DNA of 64,000 bases from Alphaproteobacteria bacterium. Lineage in GTDB: Bacteria > Myxococcota_A > UBA796 > UBA2385. The DNA is taken from NCBI GenBank assembly GCA_020632755.1, contig JACKEY010000014.1:95868-159867 (forward strand), written 5' to 3'. This document shows positions 1 to 8,856 of this stretch, in pieces. A program made the translations under genes and the position numbers. The notes beneath the pieces were generated by a model. It made no database searches. It saw nothing but the letters and a program-made list of their open reading frames with translations, and was not told the origin of the DNA. Positions within the stretch are counted from its first letter, which is position 1, and each line of letters begins with the position of its first letter.

Positions 1-2
1 CT

Positions 3-1463
3 CCGGCCCGGCGCTGCGACGCGGCGGCCTTCGCCGACCTGCTCGACGACGCCTTGTCCGGCGCGTCGGAGCGGGCCGTGCGGCTGGAGCGCGGCGAAGC
101 CCTGCTCGCCCAGGCCCGCGAGACCCTGGGGCGCTACCGCGAGCTCGGCAAGCGTCTCGAAGACGAGCGCACGGTCGTCGCGTCCCAGCGGGCGCGGGTC
201 CCGGGCCACGCGCCGCCGGCCGCCAAGAAGGCCCTGTGGGCCGCCGAGGACCGCCTGGTCGACATCGAAGGCGAGCGGGCGCTGGTCTGGCTCGACGCCA
301 TGCAGCAGGCCGTGCTCGGCGGGGCCTTCTGCGACGACGACGCCGAGGCCCGCGACATGGTCGCGGAGCTGTGGTGGGTCCGGCTCGAGGACCAGTCCGC
401 CCGCGGCCAGGCCCGCGAGGTGATGCTGGCCGCCCACCAGGTGCAGGCGGTCGACCCCGATCGCCGCGGCGCCACCCTGCAGGCGGCCTGCCGGCTGAGC
501 CTGGACATCGCCGGCGATCGCCCGGCCCGCGTCGAGATCGCTCGGCTGGTCCCCCACGAGCGGCGCCTGGTCCCGCGTCCCGTGGCGACCGTCGCTGCGC
601 CGCTGCCCGAGCATCGGCTGCCGCCCGGGCGCTATCAGCTCACGGTGCACGTCGACCGCTGCGCGCCCCTGTCCTTGCCGCTCGCCCTCGACCGCGCCGA
701 GCACCACCGCGCCGTTGTGGATCCCCGCCCGGTCTCGGCCATCGGCGACGGCTTCGTCCTGTGCCCGGGCGGCGCCTTCCTGCTGGGCGGCGATCCCGAC
801 GCCCGCGATCCCCTGCCGCGTTGTCGGCCCACCCTGCCGGACCTGTTCGTGCAGCGGGATCCCGTCACCGTGGCCGCGTGGGCGGCCTTCCTGGCCGACC
901 TGCCGCCCGAGCGCGCCGTCGCCCTGGCGCCCGGGTCGCGGGGCCCGCTGGGACCCGACCAGTGCTGGTGGCCGCTGCAGGACGGCCATCCGGCGCCGCC
1001 GGCCGGCTGGGACCCGGCCTGGCCGGTCGTCGGCATCGATGCGGACGCCGCCGCGGCCTATGCGGCCTGGAGTTCCGAGCGGCTGGGCCGCAGCCTGCGC
1101 CTGCCCGCCGAAGAGGAGTGGGAGCGCGCCGCCCGCGGCTGTGACGGGCGGGCCTTTCCCTGGGGCGACGCCTTCGACCCGACCTTCGCCCACATGCGCG
1201 CCAGCCGGGTCGGTCCGCCGGGCCTGTCGGCGGTCGGGGCCTTCCCGGTCGACACCTCTCCCTTCGGTGTGCGCGGCATGGCCGGTGGGGTCCGGGAGTG
1301 GACCGCCTCGCTGCTCGACTCGGGCGAGGTCGTCGTGCGCGGTGGCGGCTGGCAGGACGAGGCGCACGACCTGCGCTGCGCCAGCCGCCGCGGCCTGCCG
1401 GGGTCCTGGCGCAGCGCGTCCGTCGGCTTTCGCCTCGTCAGCGAAGAAGAGGCGCCCGGCTAG
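3..1463 (+). CDS. SUMF1 (formylglycine-generating-enzyme-like) domain protein, 5' partial
   Basis: The frame is open to the left edge of the window, so the gene probably starts upstream. A TTG at 54 is possible, but the residues before it read as the same protein. The first ~170 residues form a charged helical region (LLAQARETLGRYRELGKRLE) of the kind that links a Ser/Thr kinase domain to a C-terminal SUMF1 domain in myxobacterial proteins; no kinase motif is inside the window. From about residue 225 the SUMF1 fold is clear: GGAFLLGGDPDARDPLPRC, RLPAEEEWERAARGCDGRAF-PWGD, GMAGGVREWTAS and the terminal RGGGWQD...SVGFRLV. True FGEs convert a sulfatase Cys to formylglycine, but most such fusions are not shown to do so; the role here is probably sensory or binding. 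The stop codon lies in a 17-bp palindrome. Confidence 0.8.
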   Translation, partial: PARRCDAAAFADLLDDALSGASERAVRLERGEALLAQARETLGRYRELGKRLEDERTVVASQRARVPGHAPPAAKKALWAAEDRLVDIEGERALVWLDAMQQAVLGGAFCDDDAEARDMVAELWWVRLEDQSARGQAREVMLAAHQVQAVDPDRRGATLQAACRLSLDIAGDRPARVEIARLVPHERRLVPRPVATVAAPLPEHRLPPGRYQLTVHVDRCAPLSLPLALDRAEHHRAVVDPRPVSAIGDGFVLCPGGAFLLGGDPDARDPLPRCRPTLPDLFVQRDPVTVAAWAAFLADLPPERAVALAPGSRGPLGPDQCWWPLQDGHPAPPAGWDPAWPVVGIDADAAAAYAAWSSERLGRSLRLPAEEEWERAARGCDGRAFPWGDAFDPTFAHMRASRVGPPGLSAVGAFPVDTSPFGVRGMAGGVREWTASLLDSGEVVVRGGGWQDEAHDLRCASRRGLPGSWRSASVGFRLVSEEEAPG

Positions 1464-1474
1464 CACCGCTAGCC
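1458..1474 (+). repeat. 17-bp palindrome overlapping a stop codon (copy 1)
   Basis: GGCTAGCACCGCTAGCC has two perfect 7-base arms around ACC. The TAG stop of the SUMF1-domain gene is inside the left arm. The identical sequence, in the same position relative to the gene it ends, closes the ceramidase gene at 14940-14956 on the other strand. It may form an RNA hairpin at the 3' end, but there is no U-tract. Confidence 0.6.
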
Positions 1475-1490
1475 GTGGCATCATGCGCCC

Positions 1491-2477
1491 ATGATCTCCC
1501 TCGTCCTCCTCCTCGCCTGCGCCGGCCGGGCCCCCGTGCCCACCGCGCCGCTGCGCCCGCCGCCCCCGTCGCTGGAGCCTGCCGTGTCCGAGTCCTCCTC
1601 CCCACCCCTGAGCTCGGCGGACCTCGCCAAGGCCTTCGACTTCGACGATCCCGCCGGCACCGAGGCCCGCTACCGCGAGCTGCTGCCCCGGGCCGTGGCC
1701 GTCGGTCCCGACCTGGAGCTCGAGCTGTGGACGCGGCTGGCGCGGACCCACGGGCTGCGTGGCGACTTCGCCGCCGGTCATGCCGTGCTGGACACGGTGC
1801 AGGCCCGCCTGGCCGAGGCGTCGGACACGGCCGGGGTGCACGTGCGGCTGCCGCTCGAGCGGGGCCGGCTGCACAACAGCGCCGGCGACAAGCAGACCGC
1901 GCTGGGCTTCTTCGCCCGCGCCCGGGACGAAGCCGGGCGGGTCGGAGACGACGTGCTGTGGCTCGACGCCGTCCACATGCAGGGCATCGCGGCCGACCCC
2001 GACGCCGCGCTGGCCTTCAACATGGAAGCCATCGCCTTCGCCGAGAACAGCGACGACGACAAGGCCCGCGGCTGGCTGGGCCCGCTCTACAACAACACCG
2101 GCTGGACCTACATGGACCGCGGCGAGCCCGACCAGGCCCTGCCCCTGTTCGAGAAGGGCGTGACCTTCCGGGCGCAGGCCGGTGCGCCCGTGCCCCTGCG
2201 CATCGCGAAGTACACCGTCGGCGCCGCCCTGCGGAAGCTGGACCGGTGCGAGGAGGCGCTGCCGATCCAGCGCGCCCTGGCCGAGGAGTGGGCCGCCGAG
2301 GGCAAGGTCGGCGGCTACGTCGAGGAGGAGCTCGGCGAGTGCCTGCTGGCCCTCGGCCGGGCCGAAGAAGCCCGCCCCCACTTCGCCGCGGCCCATGCCG
2401 AGCTGTCCAAGGACGGCTGGATGGTCGACAACGAGGCCGATCGGCTGGCGCGGCTGAAGGAGCTGGCGGGGGAGTAG
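1491..2477 (+). CDS. TPR-repeat lipoprotein
   Basis: 328 residues. The ATG is followed by a short lipoprotein signal with lipobox LLLAC, so Cys10 would be lipidated. A proline-rich stretch (APLRPPPPSLEP) follows, then alpha-helical repeats with TPR spacing: LWTRLARTHGLRGDFAAGHAVLDTV, ALGFFARARDEAG, PLYNNTGWTYMDRGEPDQALPLFEKG and LGECLLALGRAEEARPHFAAA. TPR proteins hold other proteins together, so this is likely a periplasmic or outer-membrane-anchored scaffold. It begins 27 bases after the SUMF1 gene, so the two may share a transcript, and runs convergently into the next gene with only 7 bases between. No catalytic motif was seen. Confidence 0.75.
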   Translation: MISLVLLLACAGRAPVPTAPLRPPPPSLEPAVSESSSPPLSSADLAKAFDFDDPAGTEARYRELLPRAVAVGPDLELELWTRLARTHGLRGDFAAGHAVLDTVQARLAEASDTAGVHVRLPLERGRLHNSAGDKQTALGFFARARDEAGRVGDDVLWLDAVHMQGIAADPDAALAFNMEAIAFAENSDDDKARGWLGPLYNNTGWTYMDRGEPDQALPLFEKGVTFRAQAGAPVPLRIAKYTVGAALRKLDRCEEALPIQRALAEEWAAEGKVGGYVEEELGECLLALGRAEEARPHFAAAHAELSKDGWMVDNEADRLARLKELAGE

Positions 2478-2484
2478 GCCCCGC

Positions 2485-4713
2485 TCAGGTCATCTGCGAG
2501 ACCGTCACGCCGACGCCGCAGTCTTCGCACTGGAAGGCGTACAGGCCGACGTCGTGCATGTCCTCGCGCACCGCGCTGGCGTGGACGAAGGCCACGAAGA
2601 AGCACAGGCGCCCGCAGTCCGGACAGACCGCGGGGGCGGGGCTCTGCCACCAGGGTGGACGCCCGCCCAGCTGGCCGAGCAGCTTGTCCTTCCAGTCGCG
2701 GTCCTTGCGGGGCGGCTCGAGGGTGAGGGTCCAGGTCTGCTCACCCGGTTCTTCGCCGTCGCCTTCGCAGTCGGGGGCTTCGGTGCGGCCGGTCAGCTGG
2801 ACGCCGGCACCCGCGACCCGCCAGACCTCCTCGTCCCGGATCGGCTCGTCGCAGGCTTCGCAGTTGGCCCAGAAGACGTGCTGCACGGGCACCTTGGACC
2901 CGGCCAGGGGGTCCCCGGGCAGCAGGGCCACCGGGATGTCCAGCAGGGGGACCGGAGGCTTGCCGCACTCGACACCGCGGTCCAGGCCCGCGAGCGGGGC
3001 GCAGGCGCGCATGCCGGGCGGCGTGCTGCCGTCGCCGTCTTCGCGGCCGATGATCTGGAGCGCGCGAGGCACGAACCGGGGCACCGCCGGGCCTTCCGCG
3101 GGCAGCTCCAGGCACGCTTCGGTCGCGGCCTGGCCGACGCCCGGCGCTTCCTCGGCCAGGTCGGCGATGGCCTGCAGCGCCAGGGGGCTCAGCACGTCCA
3201 TCAGCAGCGCCAGGCGCCGGGACGTGGCGTCGGACAGGCAGGGGCGCCCCCACTGGTCGACCTCGGGCACCGCCAGCCCCTCGCGCAGCCGTGCGACGCA
3301 GTCGTCCACGGCGGCATCCGATGCACCCTCGACCACCCGGGACCAGCCGTCGTGGCGCATCTCGGCCAGCAGGGCGACCGTCGCGTCGTCCCAGGCCAGA
3401 ACGGCGTCCGCGAAGGGGCGGAAGCTGTCGGGCCAGCCGTCGAGCAGCTCGCTGAACCGTGGGTCGGGCACCAGCTCCTGGAGCAGGCTGCGGGCCAGGC
3501 CGACCCGCTCGGCGTTCGTGGCGTCCGCCAGCGGGCCGATGGGGCCGCCGTCCCCGACCGCGCGGTCGTACCCGTCGCCGTCGAGGTGCGGTACGCGGTC
3601 CGGCAGCGGGTCGCCCACCACGACCACCGCGGCAGTGCTGCGCCGGGTGGCGTCCGTGCCCGGCAGGACCACGATCGGCGCGGCGGGGGGCAGCCAGGCG
3701 ATGCCGGCGTCGTCGAGCACCAGCAGGGCCTGGCGGGAGTCGGCCAGCCGTCTCGCGGGCAGCTCGTCCATCCGGCCCCGCCACGCCAGGGTGGAGGCGT
3801 CGAAGCGGTGCACCTCGAGGAGCGGCGGCGTGCCGATGGCCTGGACCATGGGTCCGTCCGGGCGCTTGACGACGATCAGGACCTGCTCGGCGAACAGCGT
3901 CACGGGGCAGCAGATCGCGACCGGGACCTGCGTGCGCTGCTCGCCGTAGTGGTCGAAGGGCGAACAGGGCAGCGACCCCGACCAGCCCGCCTGCACCGTG
4001 CCGTCCAGGCCGAAGCAGACCACCCCCGGCGAGCCGGAGATGTAGACCCGCTCGCGGCGCAGGTCGAAGGTCGCGTTCTGCGGGTAGAAGGACCACTGGT
4101 GCCAGTAGATGTCGGCGAAGACGCGGCGCTTGCGGCCGATCACCAGGCGCTCGGTGCCGACCAGCGCCCAGGTCTCGCCGTCTTCGGCCAGCACGAGCTC
4201 GGTCGACTCTTCGTGGATGCTGCCGGTCGGCGCGCGCCACCCCGATCGGCGCCACTCGGCGACGGCTTGGTCGACGGCTTCGCCGAACGGGAACACGCGT
4301 CGTGGATCACCGAAGGCGGTGGGATCGGCCGCCCAGACCACGCGATCGTCGTCGATCCGGCGGCAGACGACGCCGTGCACCGCGACGCCGTCTGCGCCGG
4401 TCCGGGGCCAGCGCGGATCGATGCGGGCCACGACCCGGTCGCCGTCGGGATGCAGCACGGTGGCCTGGCGCCCGACCTCGCGCGGGGTCGTCGGCCCGCC
4501 GGCGGCGACCGCCCACAGGTCCACGAGCTGGCCGACGCCGCGGCTGTCGGCGAACAAGGCGAGCCCTTCGTCCGTGAAGCTGACCGGGTGGTTGGGGTGG
4601 CAGTCCCACGCCGCGATGCGCTCGCCCGCCGCGTAGAGCACCAGCCCGTCGGGGGTGTGCGCGCGCGCCAGCAGGTGGTCGCGGCCCCAGGCGTAGACGG
4701 GGTTCGTGCTCAT
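2485..4713 (-). CDS. Large protein with beta-propeller-like N-terminus and Cys-pair (DUF1963-like) C-terminus
   Basis: 742 residues from the ATG at 4713, which sits just after the stop of the upstream lipoprotein gene. There is no signal peptide, so it is probably cytoplasmic. The first ~350 residues are strand-rich and repetitive (VLYAAGERIAAWDC, VYISGSPGVVCFGLDG, LLVLDDAGIAWLPP), as in irregular WD/propeller proteins. The C-terminal ~120 residues have two pairs of Cys-x2-Cys (CEACDEPI; CPDCGRLCFF with CEDC near the end) and the ending GLYAFQCEDCG, which resembles the C-terminus of YwqG/DUF1963 proteins and should bind zinc. It is the last gene of the polyamine-related minus-strand run. Function unknown; the propeller call is from pattern only. 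Confidence 0.65.
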   Translation of the reverse strand: MSTNPVYAWGRDHLLARAHTPDGLVLYAAGERIAAWDCHPNHPVSFTDEGLALFADSRGVGQLVDLWAVAAGGPTTPREVGRQATVLHPDGDRVVARIDPRWPRTGADGVAVHGVVCRRIDDDRVVWAADPTAFGDPRRVFPFGEAVDQAVAEWRRSGWRAPTGSIHEESTELVLAEDGETWALVGTERLVIGRKRRVFADIYWHQWSFYPQNATFDLRRERVYISGSPGVVCFGLDGTVQAGWSGSLPCSPFDHYGEQRTQVPVAICCPVTLFAEQVLIVVKRPDGPMVQAIGTPPLLEVHRFDASTLAWRGRMDELPARRLADSRQALLVLDDAGIAWLPPAAPIVVLPGTDATRRSTAAVVVVGDPLPDRVPHLDGDGYDRAVGDGGPIGPLADATNAERVGLARSLLQELVPDPRFSELLDGWPDSFRPFADAVLAWDDATVALLAEMRHDGWSRVVEGASDAAVDDCVARLREGLAVPEVDQWGRPCLSDATSRRLALLMDVLSPLALQAIADLAEEAPGVGQAATEACLELPAEGPAVPRFVPRALQIIGREDGDGSTPPGMRACAPLAGLDRGVECGKPPVPLLDIPVALLPGDPLAGSKVPVQHVFWANCEACDEPIRDEEVWRVAGAGVQLTGRTEAPDCEGDGEEPGEQTWTLTLEPPRKDRDWKDKLLGQLGGRPPWWQSPAPAVCPDCGRLCFFVAFVHASAVREDMHDVGLYAFQCEDCGVGVTVSQMT

Positions 4714-4720
4714 CGGCGGC

Positions 4721-5494
4721 CTACTCGGTCTCGGGCTCGATCGGCGCGAACAGGATCGCGCCTTCGACCGACCCGACCTGCAGGGTCGGGAAGGTGAGCC
4801 CCTCGGCCTGGACCGTGAACGCGCCGCCCGCTGCGCCGGGCACCAGGAACAGGCCTGACGCGTCGGGCTGGGTGGCGGGGTTCGTGCCGCCGGTCTCGCT
4901 GGCGAAGAAGCCGCCGTCTTCGGGCTCGACGTCCAGGTACCAGGCGTCGCCGCCGGTGACGGTCGCGCCGACCAGGGGCAGTCCGTCGGCATCGAGCGCC
5001 GCCCCCAGCAGGCTGCCGCTCTCGACCAGCCCGCCGGAGCTCGCGCCCAGGTCCGACAGGTCCTGCTCCATGCCCGCGACGAAGCCGGCGCTGAGGCCCC
5101 AGGCGACGGCGTCTTCGACCACGTCCCCGTCCTGCACCGACAGGTAGCGGGCCGACCCGACCCGGGTGGCGGTGGTGGCCAGCTGGGCGCCGCTGTCGCA
5201 GGCGGTCAGCACCAGCAGCATGCCGTCGTCGGGGGTCTCGGTCAGGCCCGGGATGGTGAAGGCGCCTTCTTCGCCCTGGACCGTGGTGCTGCCGTAGGGG
5301 TCGGTGAGCGGGCCGGCGAGCGCGTGCGCGGCGATGCAGGTGCCTTCCGGCGCGGCGGTGCCGAAGTTGAAGTCGGTGGCGGTGCCCGACAGGCTCCAGG
5401 TGATCCCGGTCGCACCGGAGTCCCCCCCGCTGTCGCCCGTGTCCTTCACCCGGCAGCCCGGGGCCATGATCAATAGCCAGCAGAAGCGTCGCAT
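4721..5494 (-). CDS. Putative lipoprotein with Ig-like carboxypeptidase-regulatory-type domain
   Basis: 257 residues. The start at 5494 gives a hydrophobic signal ending in MAPGC, a poor but acceptable lipobox, followed by the typical DTGDSGGDSG linker. The rest is strand-rich and includes ALDADGLPLVGATVTGGDAWYL and DASGLFLVPGAAGGAFTVQA. This is the pattern of a carboxypeptidase-regulatory-like/Ig fold in which a substitutable variant (P-L-V-G-A-T-V) is followed by 'G.F....G'. It lies 20 bases after the SpeE-like gene and 7 bases before the propeller protein, so it belongs to the same transcript. Likely a surface-attached protein of unknown role. Confidence 0.65.
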   Translation of the reverse strand: MRRFCWLLIMAPGCRVKDTGDSGGDSGATGITWSLSGTATDFNFGTAAPEGTCIAAHALAGPLTDPYGSTTVQGEEGAFTIPGLTETPDDGMLLVLTACDSGAQLATTATRVGSARYLSVQDGDVVEDAVAWGLSAGFVAGMEQDLSDLGASSGGLVESGSLLGAALDADGLPLVGATVTGGDAWYLDVEPEDGGFFASETGGTNPATQPDASGLFLVPGAAGGAFTVQAEGLTFPTLQVGSVEGAILFAPIEPETE

Positions 5495-5514
5495 CGGTCC
5501 TCCCGGACGTGTGC

Positions 5515-7104
5515 TCACTCGTTGTAGCCCTTCCAGCCGCGACGGTAGTACGCGGCGACCGCCGGGTCGTCCAGGGTCGTGACGGACACGGTGGGCCGGG
5601 CGCCGAGCGCCTTGTCCCACACGAACAGGGCGTGCAGGCTGTCCGCATCGTGGACGGTCGTCGGGATGGTGATCGTGAGGGCCGCGGGGTCCAGGTCGCG
5701 GTGGGCGGCCAGCACGAAGCCCCACTCGCCGAAGCTCGGCACGTGGGCGTGGTAGGGCAGCGCGCGCAGCGGCCCCAGCGGGTGTTCTTCGGGCACGGCG
5801 GCGTCGATGGTGGCGACCACCGACCAGAAGGCCTCGGGTGCGTAGAACGGGCTGCTGGCCTGGGTCACCATCACGCCGGACGGCGCCAGGCGGCGCGCCA
5901 CCAGGGCGTAGAAGGACGTCGAGTACAGCTTGGCCAGGGCCGGGCTGTGCGGGTCCGGCAGGTCGATGATGATGGCGTCCCAGCGCGCGTCGCCTTCCTG
6001 CAGGAAGGCCATGGCGTCGGCGTGGTGCACGGTGACCCGCGGGTCGGACAGGGCGTCGCCGTTGAGCCGTACCAGCGGCGGCCAGTCGTGGGCGAGGTCG
6101 GTGACGGCCGGGTCCAGGTCCACCAGGTCGACGGTCGAGACGTCGGGGTGCTGCAGCACGCGCCGGGCGGCCAGCCCGTCCCCGCCGCCCAGGATGAGCA
6201 CCCGCCCCGGTCGGGCAACGGCGGACAGGACCGGCAGCACCAGGGCCTCGTGGTAGCGCGCCTCGTCCACGCTGCTGAACTGGATGTGGCCGTCCAGGTA
6301 CAGGCGCAGGTCGTCCCGCCAGCGCGTCACGACCACCCGCTGGTAGGGCGTCTGCTCGGCGTAGACGATGGTGTCCTGGTACATCACGTCTTCGACGTGG
6401 CGGACCCAGCGGTTGCTGCCTAGCAGCGCTAGGACCAGCACCACGCCGATGCCGCCCGCGCCCCACAGCAGTCGCCGGCCGGTCGGGCTCGCCGCCGCCA
6501 GGATCGCGGCCACCGCCAGGTTCAACAGCCCGAACACGATGCTGGCCCGCGCCATGCCGAGCACCGGCAGGGCCAGGAGCGGGAAGGCCACCGCGCCGAG
6601 CAGCGCGCCGACGTAGTCCAGCGCCAGGGCGTCGCTCACCGCCCCGCGCACCGTGCCCCCGCGCCGCAAGAGCCGCACCAGGATCGGGATCTCCAGGCCC
6701 ACCAGCGCGCCGATGGCGATGCCCTGGCCGTAGAAGATCGGCTCGAACCACGCGGCCAGCCAGGCCCCCGCCGCGAAGGTGGTCAGGCTGGACAGGCCGC
6801 CGACCAGGGCGAGGGCGAGCTCGACCCGGATGAGCGCCTTCCACAGGTCGCCGTGGACGAAGCGCGCCAGCCAGCTGCCGAGCCCCATCGCGCACATGAA
6901 CACGCCGATGACCAGGCTGTACTGGGTGATCGCGTCGCCCAGCAGGTACGAGCTGACCGCACCCGCGACCAGCTCGTAGACCAGGCCGCAGGCCGCGACC
7001 ACGAAGACCGCTCCGAGCAGCACCAGCCGCTGCCGCGAGGTCGGGGCCGGGCCCGCGTCCCCCGCCGCCGCGCCGTGGGCGGCGTCTGCGACCGGGTCGT
7101 CCAC
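5515..7104 (-). CDS. speE: Membrane-fused spermidine-synthase-like aminopropyltransferase
   Basis: 529 residues. The N-terminal ~240 residues hold about seven membrane segments (LVLLGAVFVVAACGLVYELV and so on). The C-terminal half is a spermidine synthase fold: YQRVVVTRW, LYLDGHIQFSSVDEARYHEAL, the SAM-site signature ILGGGDGLAARRVL, VDLVDLDPAV and the catalytic-loop DLPDP. The family transfers aminopropyl from decarboxylated SAM to an amine. Membrane-fused forms are common, but their acceptor is often unproven. The GTG start shares one base with the stop of the DUF350 gene (TAGTG), so translation is coupled. SpeD, which makes decarboxylated SAM, is encoded upstream on the same strand. Confidence 0.88.
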   Translation of the reverse strand: MDDPVADAAHGAAAGDAGPAPTSRQRLVLLGAVFVVAACGLVYELVAGAVSSYLLGDAITQYSLVIGVFMCAMGLGSWLARFVHGDLWKALIRVELALALVGGLSSLTTFAAGAWLAAWFEPIFYGQGIAIGALVGLEIPILVRLLRRGGTVRGAVSDALALDYVGALLGAVAFPLLALPVLGMARASIVFGLLNLAVAAILAAASPTGRRLLWGAGGIGVVLVLALLGSNRWVRHVEDVMYQDTIVYAEQTPYQRVVVTRWRDDLRLYLDGHIQFSSVDEARYHEALVLPVLSAVARPGRVLILGGGDGLAARRVLQHPDVSTVDLVDLDPAVTDLAHDWPPLVRLNGDALSDPRVTVHHADAMAFLQEGDARWDAIIIDLPDPHSPALAKLYSTSFYALVARRLAPSGVMVTQASSPFYAPEAFWSVVATIDAAVPEEHPLGPLRALPYHAHVPSFGEWGFVLAAHRDLDPAALTITIPTTVHDADSLHALFVWDKALGARPTVSVTTLDDPAVAAYYRRGWKGYNE

Positions 7105-7322
7105 TACCCGGCGATCGACGCGGCGATGATGATGGCCAGCCCGATGATCAGGCTACCGATGATGATGGCCAGCGCGCTGTTGTGGTCTTCCTCGATCTCG
7201 TGGCGGATCGAGAAGGGCGTGACCTTGGTGATGACGAAGAAGGCCAGCGCGAAGGTGACCATGCCGAAGAAGGCGTAGATCACGGTCCACAAGAGCTGGT
7301 CGAGGTGTCCGGCGAGGTCCAT
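7104..7322 (-). CDS. DUF350 family small membrane protein
   Basis: 72 residues, with two hydrophobic segments (VIYAFFGMVTFALAFFVITK and the C-terminal SALAIIIGSLIIGLAIIIAA) separated by a short charged loop (HEIEEDHN). This matches single-repeat DUF350 proteins. DUF350 genes recur beside polyamine genes and PspA-type membrane-stress genes in other bacteria, but the biochemical role is not established. It overlaps the SpeE-like gene by one base and lies 32 bases from the preceding small membrane gene. Confidence 0.82.
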   Translation of the reverse strand: MDLAGHLDQLLWTVIYAFFGMVTFALAFFVITKVTPFSIRHEIEEDHNSALAIIIGSLIIGLAIIIAASIAG

Positions 7323-7354
7323 GCGGGGCTCCGGAGGGGGTCAGGGAGAGGAGG

Positions 7355-7570
7355 TCACTTGCCGCCGCGCAGGCCGCCGCCACGGTGGCTGCGGCCGACG
7401 GAGTAGCCGACGAAGAAGCCGCCGCCGCTGCGGGTCGACTCCTCGCGCAGGCTGACGGTCTGTTCTTCGCCGACGGTCTCGGCGGGCACCAGGTCGGCCC
7501 AGGTCGCCACCGCGCCGAAGCCGGTGACGAGCAGCACGAAGCCGAGTGCGGCGAGGGGGAGCATGCCCAT
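7355..7570 (-). CDS. Small single-pass membrane protein
   Basis: 71 residues. One N-terminal hydrophobic segment (MLPLAALGFVLLVTGFGAVA) could be a signal anchor. It is followed by a polar tail with a glycine/arginine-rich end (GRSHRGGGLRGGK). The ATG at 7570 overlaps the upstream DUF4178 stop by one base (TGATG). A second in-frame ATG two codons later is an alternative start. No family recognised; position between DUF4178 and DUF350 suggests it belongs to the same membrane-associated system. Confidence 0.6.
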   Translation of the reverse strand: MGMLPLAALGFVLLVTGFGAVATWADLVPAETVGEEQTVSLREESTRSGGGFFVGYSVGRSHRGGGLRGGK

Positions 7571-8856
7571 CAGTCCTCCTGGTCCTTGAGGCCCTTGTAC
7601 AACAGGAAGCCGAGCAGGATGGTCGCCACCGAGCCGACCAGGCCGGCGATGGCCCAGATCGACCGGTGGGCGCCCTCGACCACGACCACCCGCAGCCCGT
7701 GCTGGGACGCCAGCGCGGACTCGGTCTCGCCCAGGCCGCTGACGGCCTTCAGGTGCAGCCGGTACTCGCCGGGCTCGGCGCCGCGGAACCACAGGGTCGC
7801 GCTGTCGCTGCCTTCCGACCAGGACTCTCCGCCCTCGACCCCGTGGTAGTAGCTGATGTCCGCGTCGGTGACGTGCACGACGGCGTCGTCCCCCTGGACC
7901 AGCGCGACCTGGGCGTACATCCAGCCGTTGTCGACGTTGCTGTCGAGCTCGATGGAGACCAGCCCCTTGCCCGTCAGCGGGAAGGGCTTGCTGGTCGCTT
8001 CCTCGCTGAGCTGCTGGGCCGAGAACTGCTCGCTGTGCACCTGCTTGCCGGAGCCCAGCGTGGTGGCCAGCACCCCGCCGTTGAGCACCAGGCCGAAGGC
8101 GCCGGCCGCCATCACCAGCCGGGCGTCCCGCAGCCGGGCGTGCACCGGGCGCGGGGCCGTGCCGACCTTCAGCTGCACGTCGGGCATGGCGCGGCGCAGC
8201 TGGTCGGCGGTGAGCACCACGCCTTCGTTCAGCTCGCGCTCGCCGTCGACCGCCTCGAGCTCCAGCCGGGCACCGTCTTCGCCGTCGAACTCCCACGCGA
8301 CCACCGAGTCCCCGACCTCGGCCCGCCACGGCAGGCAGCCGTCGATGTGCCACAGGTCGCGGTACACGACCTCGCTGCAGGTCCACTTGCGGCCGTCGAA
8401 GGTGCGGGCCCGGCGCCCGGCCTGCACCTCTTCCAGCCGGCCCATCAGCGCGTAGTGGACCTTGTGCATCAGGCCCCACACGCCGGCGTATTCGTCCAGG
8501 AACAGGAGCGGCCGGCGCGGGTGGTAGAGCACGTAGACCCGCGTGCTGTAGGCGGGGTCGTTCTCCTCGACCCACAGCATGCGGGCGCAGACCTCGTAGC
8601 GGGTGCCGCGCCACCGGAAGCTCTGGCCCAGCGGCAGGTCGAAGCGGGTCCCGGTCTGGCCCTTGCCCGGCCCGACCAGCTCCAGTGCGTCCCGCTGCGG
8701 CCCCGTCAGGCGGCAGCGGCTGTCGCAGCGGCTGCAGACGATGGTCTCGGCGCGCTCGTCGGGGACCTGCAGCGGCGCGCCGCAGTGGGCGCACTGCACG
8801 GCGATGGGCGCATAGGCCGGACGGGGCTGCTGCAGCGTGTCGAAGGGCGCGGTCAC
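7570..8856 (-). CDS. DUF4178 protein with N-terminal zinc ribbon and C-terminal membrane segment
   Basis: 428 residues from a GTG at 8856 that overlaps the previous stop (GTGA). An N-terminal zinc ribbon (CAHCGAPLQVP, CSRCDSRCRL) is followed by a DUF4178-type region, including LPLGQSFRWRGTRYEVCARML and VYVLYHPRRPLLFLDEYAGVW. A strand-rich segment follows, then a single membrane helix near the C-terminus (SIWAIAGLVGSVATILLGFLL). DUF4178 is a small beta fold of unknown ligand that is often found with SpeD and DUF350. The arrangement suggests a cytosolic sensor or adaptor held at the membrane by its C-terminus. Confidence 0.75.
   Translation of the reverse strand: MTAPFDTLQQPRPAYAPIAVQCAHCGAPLQVPDERAETIVCSRCDSRCRLTGPQRDALELVGPGKGQTGTRFDLPLGQSFRWRGTRYEVCARMLWVEENDPAYSTRVYVLYHPRRPLLFLDEYAGVWGLMHKVHYALMGRLEEVQAGRRARTFDGRKWTCSEVVYRDLWHIDGCLPWRAEVGDSVVAWEFDGEDGARLELEAVDGERELNEGVVLTADQLRRAMPDVQLKVGTAPRPVHARLRDARLVMAAGAFGLVLNGGVLATTLGSGKQVHSEQFSAQQLSEEATSKPFPLTGKGLVSIELDSNVDNGWMYAQVALVQGDDAVVHVTDADISYYHGVEGGESWSEGSDSATLWFRGAEPGEYRLHLKAVSGLGETESALASQHGLRVVVVEGAHRSIWAIAGLVGSVATILLGFLLYKGLKDQED

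Noticed and set aside
1298..3949. 883-residue plus-strand frame
   Set aside because: It runs through the TPR lipoprotein in another frame and antisense to the propeller protein. No start signal or motif.
6419..6433. Third functional copy of the 17-bp palindrome
   Set aside because: CCTAGCAGCGCTAGG is similar but lies inside the SpeE-like gene, differs at both ends and does not cover a stop codon, so it is probably a chance match.
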